Source: Myripristis murdjan (taxonomy: Eukaryota > Chordata > Actinopteri > Holocentriformes > Holocentridae). Taken from it: a DNA stretch of 64,000 nucleotides. Each line of letters begins with the position of its first letter. Position 1 is the stretch's first letter. The stretch covers positions 26,957,827 to 27,021,826 of the forward strand of contig NC_043997.1 of assembly GCF_902150065.1 (NCBI RefSeq), read 5' to 3'. The notes beneath the pieces were generated by a model. That model saw only the letters and a program-made list of their open reading frames with translations, did no database searches and was not told where the DNA came from. Shown one piece after another: positions 31,791 through 42,507 of this stretch. Position numbers and translations under genes: made by a program.

Positions 31791-32430
31791 AGCACGTTTA
31801 CATGCACACCTTATTCCTGTATTAACCGGAATATTCGCGATATTCCGGTTGCGCACGTGTCATGTAAACACGCACCGAACCCGATTAAGGTCATATTCCG
31901 GTTGGAGAGAATTCCGAATAAGCCCCCTGGAATATTCCTGTTCCAACCGGAACATTGGGGCATGTAAACACCTTAGTCGGAAAACTCCCCGAACCGGAAT
32001 ATTCAGTCACGACTGCGCATGCTCGACTCACAAGGAATTCTGTGGCATCTTTGTTGCTATGGTTACCTGCAAGCAGGGAAAACGGCAGGGCGAACAGCAG
32101 CAAGAGCCAGGAGACTGCAGTCCACCTTCAGCCAATGAAAGACTTAAATATCATGGAGTATATCGATGGGAGAAAACATAGAAATAGCGACAGAAGAAGA
32201 AGAAAAAGAAGAAGAAGAAGACGAGGAAGAAGACTTCTTCGTCTGTTTTTCCGGCAGACCAGACGCCTATACGCGTACTGCTGCCCCCCCGCGGCTGAGT
32301 GTCGCATTACGTCAGAGAGTGGAATACGCCGAAACACGGGGGCATGCCAAGTAACATGTAAGCGGAATATTCCAGTTGCCTTAGCCGGAATATTGAGCCG
32401 AACCGGAATATGGTGTGCATGTAAACGTAC
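31791..32430. mobile_element. TIR DNA element (GTTTACATGCACACC ends)
   Basis: 640 bp with inverted ends sharing ACGTTTACATGCACACC and a possible 6-bp target duplication TCAATG (31785-31790, 32431-32436). Internal words AACCGGAATATTC are repeated near both ends. A GAA-rich stretch lies at about 32190-32240. No transposase; superfamily not assigned. Confidence 0.7.
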
Positions 32431-32580
32431 TCAATGTAGAGGAGCAGAGGGTTATCTCCATCCTCTCCAGGCTGCATCCTAGGAAAGCCCCTGGACCAGA
32501 TGGGTTGAAGGGACGCATCTTAAAGGAGTGTGCTGCCCAGCTGGGACATGTGGTTGCTCAGCTATTCCAGTTGTTCCTGA

Positions 32581-33426
32581 GGGCTCTAGTTTCCCGGCGC
32601 AGCGCGGGGTGGCGCAGTGAGGCGAACCCCGCGCAGAGCTAGTTTCGACCGGCGAAACGGGAGAGGCGGACAGTTTCCAAGTTTCGCAGGCCGAGGTGCG
32701 CCGAGATGGGAGTGGCGGCGCAGCGGGGGGAGGTGCCAACAGATTCAGCTTGGCGCAGTGACAGTTTTGTGCCAAAAGGCTTCGCCGAGGTGCGCCAAAA
32801 GCTCGCCATCTGAAACCACGTCTACTTTCAGCACAAGGCAGAGCGGAACCGGCGCAGTCAAAGTTTGGCTGACTTGCGCACATCACCAAAACCTCACAAT
32901 CAGCACAAACGGTGCCAATCTCCTTTGATCTGACATCAGTTGTGACGGGACAGTTGATATGGAGATATATGTATGTGCTGATTGTGATCGTAGCATTGAA
33001 TAGTGTTTTTTTTTTCGCTATTTATTGCATTGTTCATGTGTCTGACATTCCGGAAGCCTGCCTGTGAGGTTTTGGTGACGTGTCCACACTGCTCGCCGGT
33101 CTCTGCTCCACGCCTGTCTCCTGGGCTCTGCTCTGCCTGCGGCAACAGACCTCCATGTCAACTGTATAAACTTTCATTACGCCGTGATTCACGCAGCGCA
33201 TTTTAAAGGCGAGGACAGGGGCTCATTTGATTGGTTAAATGTGAATCGGCTGTGTCAAACCCACTCCACGCCTTCTCTCCTCCCCTCCGCTGGTAGGAGG
33301 GACGGCGGAGTACTTGCGCCACCGAGAACGGCGTGCCAAACTTGGAAAATCCGCCTGGCCGCACCCAGTTGGCGAAGCGCATCTGCGCTACGCCCCCGCC
33401 TTGCCAGGTCTGCGAAACTAGAGCCC
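32581..33426. mobile_element. GC-rich PIF/Harbinger-like MITE, copy A
   Basis: 846 bp with inverted ends GGGCTCTAGTTTC / GAAACTAGAGCCC and a 3-bp target duplication TGA. Removing it joins the Rex1-like frame (LFQLFL then SVSFVPSAWK). A second copy is at 36850-37688 with duplication TTA. It is rich in GCGC words and has no transposase. Confidence 0.85.
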
Positions 33427-33950
33427 TGAGTGTCAGCTTTGTCCCCAGTGCATGGAAGAGAACAACCATTGTCCCAGTTCCAAAGAAGCCTCAGGCCAAG
33501 GCTGAGAACTTAGACCCATTACAGTTTGCTTATAAAGCTGGGCGGGGAGTGGAGGACGTCAGCCTGACCCTTCTGTACACTGTGGCAAGGCGCCTGGATT
33601 CTCCTAACTCCTTGTTTAGGATTTTATTTTTTTATTTTTACTTTTCATCTGTTTTTAATACTGTTAGCACAAACACACTCCTGCAGCGTCGTGAAAGCCA
33701 ACTCGTGAAAGCCAACTCGTGAAAGCCAACTCATACAAATCAACTCATCTCTGATTTTATGGATTAGGGAATTTTTAAGGGACAGACCTCAATGTGTTTT
33801 AGTGAAAGGTTTTAAATCTGGTGAACTTTTTTGAAACAGTGGGGTTGTGCTTTATCACCTATTCTGTTTTCATTATACACAAATCAAATAACCTGCAACA
33901 GTGATGGACTCAGACTTTTAAAGTATGCCGATGACATGGCCCTGATGATG

Positions 33951-35454
33951 CCCTGATGGCCCATGTCTGACGGATGAGGACTGTGACGGCCCTGGCCGTG
34001 TGTTTTCTGCTTGGTTGTCCTCTCTCTTGCTGTAGGTGCCAGGCCTGCTATACCTCCCCCTGCTGGTCTGGCTGCCTGGCTGCTGGGGTTCCGCCCAGCA
34101 ATTGTGTTTGACAGGCTGCACCTGGGAGGGAGGACGTAAAAGCCCAGCCCCCTCAGCTCTCTCTCTCTCTCTCTCCCTGGACGCCAAGCTCCTGCCAACC
34201 TTCTTCAGTTTGTTTCAGATATTATCAATATATTTACAATATATGTGCTCATTTCCCATAATATATTCTAAATTATATGTATAAAAGTCCTCCATAATGT
34301 ATTCAGATTTATATGTGATGAATGCTGGGTTAATATATTGGAAAAATACATGAGCTGACATTCCTAATACATGGGAACATGTATTGGAAATGTATGTACC
34401 AGGGGCGAGCGGTCATAATAAGTTATAAATGCAGCGCATGCCCAAGCTCTTCAATTAAAATCTTTAAAATGTTGGTCTCCTAGTGTGTCCTTTTATAATA
34501 TACCTTATTTCTATCATTTTGGTTGCAAACCGCGGCCTATATACACGTATCTATCTCAATTTGCTAGCGAAATGCTGGAAAGTTGACAGCTTGACGCGCG
34601 CATGCGCTCTGTGATTTCTAGTGTTAACAGTAGTTTTGTAGCCGGTGTTTCTGTACGTGGGCGTTTTGAATGGAAAATAAGCTGTCTGCGAAGCAGCTTT
34701 TCAGAAGACGCATGTGCAACACGAGTAGCTACGTAGCAAGCTCGCCTGAAATGTTCAGTGGCAACAGCAAGTCATTCATTTGACAGCTAGCTACCGTTAA
34801 CGTTGTTAGCTGGCTAGCTAGTACGGAAACGTTAACATTAGTTTGTTCTGTCATCTGCATCGTGCCAATCAAAATGGGTGAAAATACAACTTTAGTTGAG
34901 TAACCTGGCATGTTTCATCGATTTAGGCTATTGCAGGTGTTATGAAAAAGAGGTGTTCTCTGACGTTTATCACTTTGGTGCCTGATGGGCAACTGGGCAT
35001 GTTTGTGTGTCATTTCATTGACCATGTAGGCTAGCTGGAGACATTGCTGTGTGTTTGCATCACCCCGTGGCACGTCCCAATAGCTCCGATCTCATGGTAA
35101 ATTCCAACATTTTGTTGGTAACATTGTGAGCATGTTCATGTGTCATTTGCTTGACTCTGTAACTGGTTATTACTGCATCATCCGTCCGTTCTAATAGTTT
35201 CCGCTTTCATTTACACTGTAAATTCCAACACATTGTTGTTGGTAACATTGGGGCAAAATGCGCACACGTGTCTATCAAAATCGAGTTGTCGAGTTGATAT
35301 AGTATAATTAAAATCCATATTGTGCGTTTTTATTAATAAATAAATGCCCAAAAATTTTCGAGCTCGAGCCCTCGCGGGCGCTCACATGAAATTGGACCAC
35401 AGCATGACTACACAAAAACGTCACCGCTCGCCACTGATATGTACAGATATATCG
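33951..35454. other. Unannotated stretch
   Basis: GC-rich segment at 33975-34200 (starts TGTGACGGCCCTGG, ends in a CT run) followed by A/T-rich sequence. Nothing recognised with confidence; the GC-rich part could be an LTR or SINE-like fossil. Confidence 0.3.
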
Positions 35455-35714
35455 CCAAATGTACTACCTCTTGAAGCTCATCGAGAGAATGCCAAGAGTG
35501 TGCAAAGCAGTAATCAGAGCAAAGGGTGGCTCTTTTGAAGAAACTAGAATATAAAACATGTTTTCAGTTATTTCACCTTTTTTTGTTAAGTACATAACTC
35601 CACGTGTTCATTCATAGTTTTGATTCCTTCAGTTAGAATCTACCATGTAAATAGTCATGGAAATAAAGAAAACGCATTGAATGAGAAGGTGTGTCCAAAC
35701 TTTTGGCCTGTACT
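35455..35714 (+). mobile_element. Tc1/mariner-like element, 3' end only
   Basis: The plus strand encodes the last residues of a Tc1-like transposase (LIERMPRVCKAVIRAKGG, stop at about 35553), then the standard 3' end with AGGTGTGTCCAAACTTTTG and CTGTACTG. The 5' part is absent. Confidence 0.85.
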
Positions 35715-35717
35715 GTG

Positions 35718-35720
<3 letters not shown>

Positions 35721-35786
<66 letters not shown>
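35721..35786. repeat. (TA)n(AC)n microsatellite
   Basis: Alternating TA then AC run directly after the Tc1 end. Confidence 0.9.
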
Positions 35787-35790
<4 letters not shown>

Positions 35791-35877
35791 ACACATATAA
35801 ATGCACCATGTACGAGCAATATATGTTCAAACCTACATTTAATAACACAGACTAATTGTTAATCCATCAAAAGCCAT

Positions 35878-35887
35878 TTATTTATTT
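35878..35887 (-). terminator. Candidate polyadenylation signal of the BEN-domain gene
   Basis: TTTATTTATT on the plus strand gives AATAAATAAA on the minus strand, about 400 bp after the stop codon at 36282. Confidence 0.4.
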
Positions 35888-36281
35888 TTTGGAAATCAGG
35901 ACCCAGGCACAGACACTACAACAAGGCCTATTAAAACCAGGAAAATCTCTGCGGCCGTGCAGAATGTTAATCAACTAAAAGGAGAAATGTTAGACAGTGC
36001 AACATTTCTATACAGTGCAATTACATACAAAATATACAATTCAATGCCCAAAGAATATTTCAAACATTCAGCTGTGCTCTTTAAAATATATTATCTATAA
36101 ACAAAATGTACACATAATACATAAAGAATGAATGCAAGTACTTAACATCCAAGGCATTTTTGTTCTTTTTTTTCAATACAAACTTTCAAGGACCTGTGGA
36201 AAGCGTGGTTAACAGTCCATCTTGGTTCTTCACTGATATAAACGTGGTCCAGAACAAAACAAAAAATGAAAATAAAGTGAC

Positions 36282-39200
36282 TTATTTAACCTCAACATTT
36301 TTCTGCTTCACTTGGTGCCTTAGCTCGCACATTCTAGTGTTGATGGATTTTCTGATATCTGCTTTCCTGGCCCCTGGAAAGTGGTTTAGAACAGTATCTG
36401 TGGAACAGAATAATAATATGATTAGATATTCACAAAATACAAAAATATCTATGACATTCACAAAAGACATCAGGAATTTTAACAATATACATATTCCATA
36501 ATATCATGAGCTGGCTTGGTGAATAATAATGGAGGAATGGGATTTGTACATTTTGGCCTGAGAATTGGGACTTGACTAGAATGATAAAAAATAATAATAA
36601 TAATAATAATAACAAATAAAAAACAAACAAACCAAAAAAAAATAAAATAAATAAAGAGCAAAATGATGCTCATAGCACAGGAAACAAATGACACAACCCC
36701 GGCTGAGTAGGTACTAAAAATGGGACCTGGTACTAGGTACTACCACATAATGGAGAAGCTCTCAAACCGAGTAGAATTGAGCCGAGTAGTGGAAAAGCGC
36801 CATATGAGATTCCCTGTCAACCAACACGAAGGTCACAAGTTCGAACTTAGGGCTCTAGTTTCCCGACGCAGCGCGGGGTGGCGCAGTGAGGCGAACCCCG
36901 CGCAGAGCTAGTTTCGACCGGCGAAACAGGAGAGGCGGACACTTTGCAAGTTTCGCAGTCCGAGGTGCGCCGAGATGGGAGTGGCGGCGCAGCGGGTGGA
37001 GGTGCTGACACATTCAGCTTGGCGCAGTGACAGTTTCGTGCCAAAAGGCTTCGCCGAGGTGTGCCAAAAGCTCGCCATCTGAAACCACGTCTACTTTCAG
37101 CGCAAGGCGGAGCGGAGCCGGAGTAGTGGAAGTTTGGCTGACTGGTGCACAGCACCAAAACCTCACAATCAGCACAAACGGTGCCAATCTCCTTTGATCT
37201 GACATCAGCTGTGACGGGACAGTTGATATGGAGATATATGTATGTGCTGATTGTGATCGTAGCATTGAATAATGTTTTTTGTCGGTATTTACTGCATTGT
37301 TCATGTGCCTGACATCCCGGAAGCCTGCTTGTGAGGTTTGGTGACGTGTGCGCACTGCTTGCCGGTCTCCGCTCCGCGCCTGTCTCCTGGGCTCCGCTCC
37401 GCCTGCGGCAGTAGACCTCTATGTCAGTTGTGTAAACTTTCATTACGCCTTCGCGCAGCGCATTTTAAAGGCGAGGACAGGGGCTCATTTGATTGGTTAA
37501 ATGTGAATTGGCTGTGTCAAACCCACTCCACGCCTTCTCTCCTCCCTTGCGCCGGTAGGAGGGACAGCGGAGTACTTGCGCCACCGAGCACGGCGTGCCA
37601 AACTTGGAAAATCCGCCTGGCCACACCCAATTGGCAAAGCGCATCTGCGCTACGCCCCCGCCTCGCCAGGTCTGCGAAACTAGAGCCCTTAGTGTTACCT
37701 CCAGCTTGGTCCAACATCCATACAGGCACGTTTGGGAAGCCAGATTAGGGGTACAATATCCTGGTCACTACACTTGTGTCTTTTCTGTTGTCACTGTTAA
37801 ACTTAGAATAACTTATTTATTCTAAGTTTAACATTTGGAATAGCAGACCATATCAGGGTACTTACTGTACTGTGGGGCCTATTTAACTTTTCAGGACCCT
37901 GCAGCTACCCTGATACAAGCAGTAATTTTGACAAGTAATTGTCTGGAATAGCTTTAAAAATAAAATAATAAAATAATGATTAAATTAAGAAAAACAAAAC
38001 TGGAAAGCACAACAGCTCTGAGAACAATTTACCAACTAAAGCTTGCAGTTTAATCGGATCAAGAGGCTGTCGACGCTCTGCCGTGGGATTCAGCTTGTTG
38101 AGCCCTCCGGTCAGGTTAGACTTCAGAAGAATGTCAACGCTGAAAAGGCCCATCAGCAGCACTCGTGCCATCCCATTGGCTGAAGCACATGATTTAGCAG
38201 TCTCCCAACACTGAGCCGAGACAGTAGTGGTGCCATCTTGACCCATTTTCACCTTATTAATTGTAAACAAACAAACAAAAAAGAAGAGAAAAAACAAAGA
38301 AAATCACCCCACACAATGGAATGCTATGCTGTAAGTTTTAATGTTAACCTAAAATTTACTGAATAAAAAATTCTTACTACTGAAGGTTTGCAAGGTGTGC
38401 AAAGTGTAGTCTCCCCTGGGCTCTCACTCTCAGCTTCACAGTTACCATCGGTGGGACTCTTAATGGCAATAAGCCTTCTCACTTCCACCAACAAAAAAAA
38501 ATAGTGCAACAAAATGATACCATGATACCAACCATGGAGACTAATATGTGCGTAAACATCCCATCTCCAGTGTTTTATTGATTATTTGAATGGCTGTCTT
38601 TTTTATGGTGTATGTACTGTTTGTCCTTTTATGGTATGTGTATTGTGTGTATTATGAGCTGTGGGATACAGAGAATTTCCCTGAGGGGATGAATAAAGTA
38701 CCTATCTATCTATCTATCTATCTATCTACAGTATCTATCTATCTATCTATCTATCTATCTACTATTAATACAATACACGATACTTGCCTGTAACTACCAT
38801 GTTGCGCAGTTTGGCGTTTTCCTCCTGCAAATCCTTGACCATCTTCTGAAGGTCTATTGGCCCTTTTCCACTAGTATCTACTCTGCTCGACTCGGCTCAA
38901 CTCTACTTGCCTCGACACGGTTTAGGTGGTTTTCCATTACAATTAAGTAGCACCTCGCCATGGGGGGAGTCGTCATAGCAAGGCGGCGCACTGTCCAGCT
39001 CCCTCTGGATTCTTTCGACCGCCACCAAGCACAGAGAAGTCACTTCAGTGATGATCAATGAGCATGGTCGCTGTTGCCGTTTTTTTTTTTGTTTGTTTGT
39101 TTGTTTTTTAAATGTCGGGTTTTGTTTTCGTGCAGGAGTCGCTCTCATGTGTCATCGCTCCCCGTCCAATCAGTTGCCTGCACGGCATTTACGTCACATT

Positions 39201-39678
39201 TTCGGCCCGACTCAGCTCGACTCAGCTCGCTTGGAACCCCGGCTGAGTAGGTCCTAAAATGGGACCTGCTACGAGTAGAGTCGAGCCGAGTAGGTACTAG
39301 TGGAAAAGGGCCATATGATCTGGCAAGGAATTTCCTGGCCTGATGATTCTCCACGGCTCTGGAGTCCGGGGCCAAATTGTCTCTCCTCCGCAAAGACGTC
39401 TTCCTCTGCCTGTCCCTGGGCTGCAACTTTGAGCTTTTTCTATAGGGCAAAGATATTCAATTGTAACATTTGATTATGCATGAGCCAATACACAAATGAT
39501 CCCTAATGTGAAACCAATTTCAGCTGTTTAATTACCTGTGTTGGTATGCCAGAGGCTTTGGCACCAGTGTCCTTCACTTCCCCAAACTCCAGGCATTTTG
39601 CTTTCCTGGCTCTCTTTCCTTGTGGCACTTCATCTGCGTACAGGTTCCGCTCCGCAGCTTTAAGTATGGACTCTTTTC
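36282..39678 (-). CDS. BEN-domain coiled-coil protein, five 3' exons
   Basis: Exons on the minus strand: 39536-39678, 38788-39439 (contains a 456-bp insertion at 38858-39313), 38378-38481, 38033-38252 and 36282-36397 with the stop. All joins keep phase: CAG|GTAATT, then GC donor ACAG|GCAAGT, GTA|GTAAGA and TTG|GTAAAT, each with an AG acceptor. The protein has a basic segment, a short coiled coil (DLQKMVKDLQEENAKLRNMV) and a BEN domain (CWETAKSCASANGMARVLLM, LKSNLTGGLNKLNP, RRQPLDPIKLQALV, FPGARKADIRKSINTRM). BEN domains act in DNA binding and chromatin. 5' exons were not found. The insertion brings an in-frame stop, so this copy is damaged unless the insert is spliced out. Confidence 0.82.
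36697..36796. mobile_element. Fragment of the GGCCCTTTTCCACTAG-type MITE
   Basis: CCCCGGCTGAGTAGGTACT through GAGCCGAGTAGTGGAAAAG matches the right end of the element at 38858-39313. Confidence 0.75.
36797..37760 (+). mobile_element. tRNA-derived SINE-like copy split by MITE copy B
   Basis: GATTCCCTGTCAACC and a B-box-like AAGTTCGAACTTA precede the MITE (36850-37688). TGTTACCTCCAGCTTGGTCC follows it. The parts align in order with 46331-46445, so the MITE sits within a SINE. Confidence 0.5.
36850..37688. mobile_element. GC-rich PIF/Harbinger-like MITE, copy B
   Basis: 839 bp, the same family as 32581-33426, with target duplication TTA (36847-36849, 37689-37691), the TWA type known for PIF/Harbinger. 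The two copies are highly similar along their full length. Confidence 0.87.
38701..38762. repeat. (TATC)n microsatellite
   Basis: Interrupted CTAT/TATC tetranucleotide run in an intron of the BEN-domain gene. Confidence 0.92.
38858..39313. mobile_element. MITE inside a coding exon of the BEN-domain gene
   Basis: 456 bp with TIRs TGGCCCTTTTCCACTAGTA and inverse, flanked by TAT (38855-38857, 39314-39316). Removing it with one TAT joins CAG ATC ATA to GAC CTT CAG in frame. The ends carry repeated GGCTCGACTC/GAGTCGAGCC words. Superfamily not assigned. Confidence 0.88.
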
Positions 39679-40016
39679 CTACATTAATGTAGAAAGATAG
39701 ATTTTCTTCATGCCAAATCAACACCATTACAATGTTATGAAACACAGTATACCTGAGGGCTAGTGAGCTACAAGGTAAATTAATATTAATGATGTGTCAC
39801 TTTATAGATTTCTTTAATAAATATCCATGTAAATCTGGGTAATATAAAGCTAGTTGGCCATTATTGCAAAAAAAGTCAAATATGGGATACATAGACCCAT
39901 TTCAATGACAACAAACATTCTAAATTGCCTTACATTCTGTTGCTGTATTTGCTAATACAATACATATAGGAAATGAGACCAAGACAGACAGTTAACAGTT
40001 ACTTGTCAGAAGAATT

Positions 40017-40018
<2 letters not shown>

Positions 40019-40060
<42 letters not shown>
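40019..40060. repeat. (GT)n microsatellite
   Basis: TG run followed by GCGCG. Confidence 0.92.
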
Positions 40061-40062
<2 letters not shown>

Positions 40063-40397
40063 AAATCGAAAACATTTTATGATGATGAATTTAGAAATAC
40101 AAGGAAATGTCTGAGCAAACTTAATTTCTACATTTTAATTCCATGTCAGATGAAATGTGTGATTTGACACCAAATTAGCCTACACTTTATTGCACTTACA
40201 CTTTTCATAGGCTTCCAATCTGTGGTGTTAAAATGTTAAAATTATTCAAACACGTTCAAATATTTTCCAAGATTTTTCAAACATAGCAGCTATACAAGCC
40301 TGTATATTAGCTATTTTTTTAATTCGCTCAGTGCACAAGACGAGTGACGCACATCCGGTTTCGCCAGATAGCGGCATTTCAGTTTCCGGTCTGTGTA

Positions 40398-40563
40398 ATG
40401 GCTAACCTTAACGCTTACATATTCTCCCGGTGCGTCACGGATTTGCCCAGACTAACGATAAACTATGTCCACCGAAACGTTGCTGCCACTTCCCCTGCCC
40501 CCAAAAGCAAACGAGAAAAGGGTTTTAAGTTATACATCTCCAGCTATTTGCACAACATCGAAG
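40398..40563 (+). CDS. Unidentified N-terminal exon, copy 1
   Basis: ATG opens MANLNAYIFSRCVTDLPRLT, continuing through KREKGFKLYISSYLHNIEG to a strong donor (CGAAG|GTATGT). The upstream GACGAGTGACGCACATCCGG looks like a promoter or 5' UTR. No further exon was found downstream. I do not recognise the family with certainty; the style resembles starts of large transposon-related gene families in fish. Copy 2 and copy 3 lie at 41169 and 42363. Confidence 0.5.
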
Positions 40564-41168
40564 GTATGTAATTTAGAGAACGTTAGCTAACGGTCGTTAG
40601 CTAGCTTTAGCTAACTAACGTAGATGGTTAGCACCAGGCGAATCACACCGTAACGTTTGTTGTGTAAAATGAATCTCGTTTTTGTATGCAGTGGCAAGTT
40701 AGCTGACTATACCTGAGGCTTGTATCACGAAGCAAGCTCAGTTTTCCCCGGATTTCTCAGACCTATCCGGCTACACTAATCGAGATCATGGTGATCGGGA
40801 ATAACCAGTATCACGACGCCAGTTATCAACTCGCTCACTCAACCCAGGTTTGTCTCATCAAGAGCCGTGAATCTGGCCTGTAGCACTAACATTATAGAGT
40901 AAGACCATTATTTGATTTCTGCTAGTATCCACCCAGCTAGCATAAAATACCAAAAACATTGCACCAAGGTGGAAAGTAGGGTGGCCATTTCCACAACACC
41001 AAAAAGGAGGACACTTTGGGGGGTGGCGATGCGGGCCCGGGGGAGGGGGGTTGAGTCAGGTCCACCAGTGTTAATTTCATCAGCTATTTTCAATTCGCTC
41101 TGTGCACAAGACGAGTGACGCACATCCGGTTTCGCCAGATAGCGGCACTTCAGTTTCCGGTCTGTGTA

Positions 41169-41333
41169 ATGGCTAAGCCTAACGCTTACATATTCTCCCG
41201 GTGCCTCACGGATTTGCCCAGACTAACGATAAACTATGTCCACCGAAACGTTGCTGCCACTTCCCCTGCCCCCAAAAGCAAACGAGAAAGGGTTTTAAGT
41301 TATACATCTCCAGCTATTTGCACAACATCGAAG
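41169..41333 (+). pseudogene. Unidentified N-terminal exon, copy 2
   Basis: Same as copy 1 with a few substitutions (MAKPNAYIFSRCLTDLPRLT). One A is missing in the AAAAGGG run, so the frame is lost before the donor. Confidence 0.65.
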
Positions 41334-42237
41334 GTATGTAATTTAGAGAACGTTAGCTAATGGTCGTTAGCTAGCGTTAGCTAACTAACGTAGATGGTTA
41401 GCACCAGGCGAATCACACCGTAACGTTTGTTGTGTAAAATGAATCTCGTTTTTGTATCCAGTGGCAAGTTAGCTGACTATACCTGAGGCCTGTATCACGA
41501 AGCGGGATTAAGGCGTTAGCGAGATAACTTCAGGCTCAACTCCAGATTTTCTGTATCACAAAGCTGGTTCACCTCTCATCGGGATAGGATACCTATCCTA
41601 AACCTGTTCTGAAAGCTAGCCTGCTAGGGTTAGGGATAGGGTTGACCCTGCTATCAACTTGATGTACTGACATGATTGAATTTTGGCGTCTGCTTTATTT
41701 TATTATAGCCTGTAAAACAGACACGAAACACGTCTGTGCAGTGCAGTGAGTTCATAGGTGTCAGCGTCAGATGTGGGCTACTTGAGCCACTGATGTGTAG
41801 TTTGCGCATTTATGCCGTGGCTGCCTTCTCTTCGCGGCAGCCACGGTGTTCGATTTAGTGTGTACATTTCGTTTTTCCTCCTCATACTTTTCCAGTCAGC
41901 TGCCTCGGAACCCTCCCTTATACGTGCGCGTTCACGGCTCTTGATGAGACAAACCTGGATTGAGTGAGCGAGCTGATAACCGGCGTCATGATACCGGTTA
42001 TCCCTGATCACCATGATCTCTGTTAGTGTAGCCGGATAGGTCTGAGAAATCCTAGGAAAACTGAGCTTGCTTCGTGATACAGGCCTCAGGTATAGTCAGC
42101 TAACTTGCCACTGGATACAAAAACGAGATTCATTTTACACAACAAACGTTACGGTGTGATTCACCTGGTGCTAACCATCTACGTTAGTTAGCTAAAGCTA
42201 GCTACGACTGTTAGCTAACGTTCTCTAAATTACATAC

Positions 42238-42363
42238 CTTCGATGTTGTGCTTTTTTGGGGGGCAGGGGAAGTGGCAGCAACGTTTCGGTGGACATAGTT
42301 TATCGTTAGTCTGGGCAAATCCGTGAGGCACCGGGAGAATATGTAAGCGTTAGGCTTAGCCAT
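42238..42363 (-). pseudogene. Unidentified N-terminal exon, copy 3 (inverted)
   Basis: Minus-strand copy starting MAKPNAYIFSRC, with about 40 bp deleted before the GTATGT donor. Confidence 0.65.
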
Positions 42364-42474
42364 TACACAGACCGGAAACTGAAGTGCCGCTATCTGGCGA
42401 AACCGGATGTGCGTCACTCGTCTTGTGCACAGAGCGAATTTAGTTTTAGTCTTAGTCTAGTGTCAAATGCCCTT

Positions 42475-42507
<33 letters not shown>

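Larger units (their letters stand above)
31440..33950 (+). mobile_element. Rex1-like LINE remnant, split by two TIR elements
   Basis: Three blocks: 31440-31790 (KPWVTKELKHCLNLKK, EAWQNLSIMMGRAQRP), 32431-32580 (LHPRKAPGPDGLKGRI) and 33427-33950 (FVPSAWKRTTIVPVPKK, PLQFAYKAGRGVEDVSL, then LLKYADDMALM). These are linker and RT motifs of a Rex1/CR1-like LINE in plus orientation. The blocks are separated by TIR insertions, and part of the RT between motifs is deleted, so it is dead. Confidence 0.75.
41092..42440. repeat. Large inverted repeat around a Harbinger-like core
   Basis: Left arm 41092-41503 and right arm 42069-42440 are inverted copies, about 412 and 372 bp; the right arm has a deletion inside the exon copy. 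The 565-bp centre is a Harbinger-like element whose TIRs (AGGCCTGTATCACGAAGC) form the inner ends of the arms. Confidence 0.85.

Noticed and set aside
33975-34200. GC-rich segment beginning TGTGACGG as an LTR
   Set aside because: No defined right end, target duplication or internal region could be seen.
35620-35862. 80-codon ORF over the (AC)n tract
   Set aside because: Simple-repeat artefact joined to the Tc1 end.
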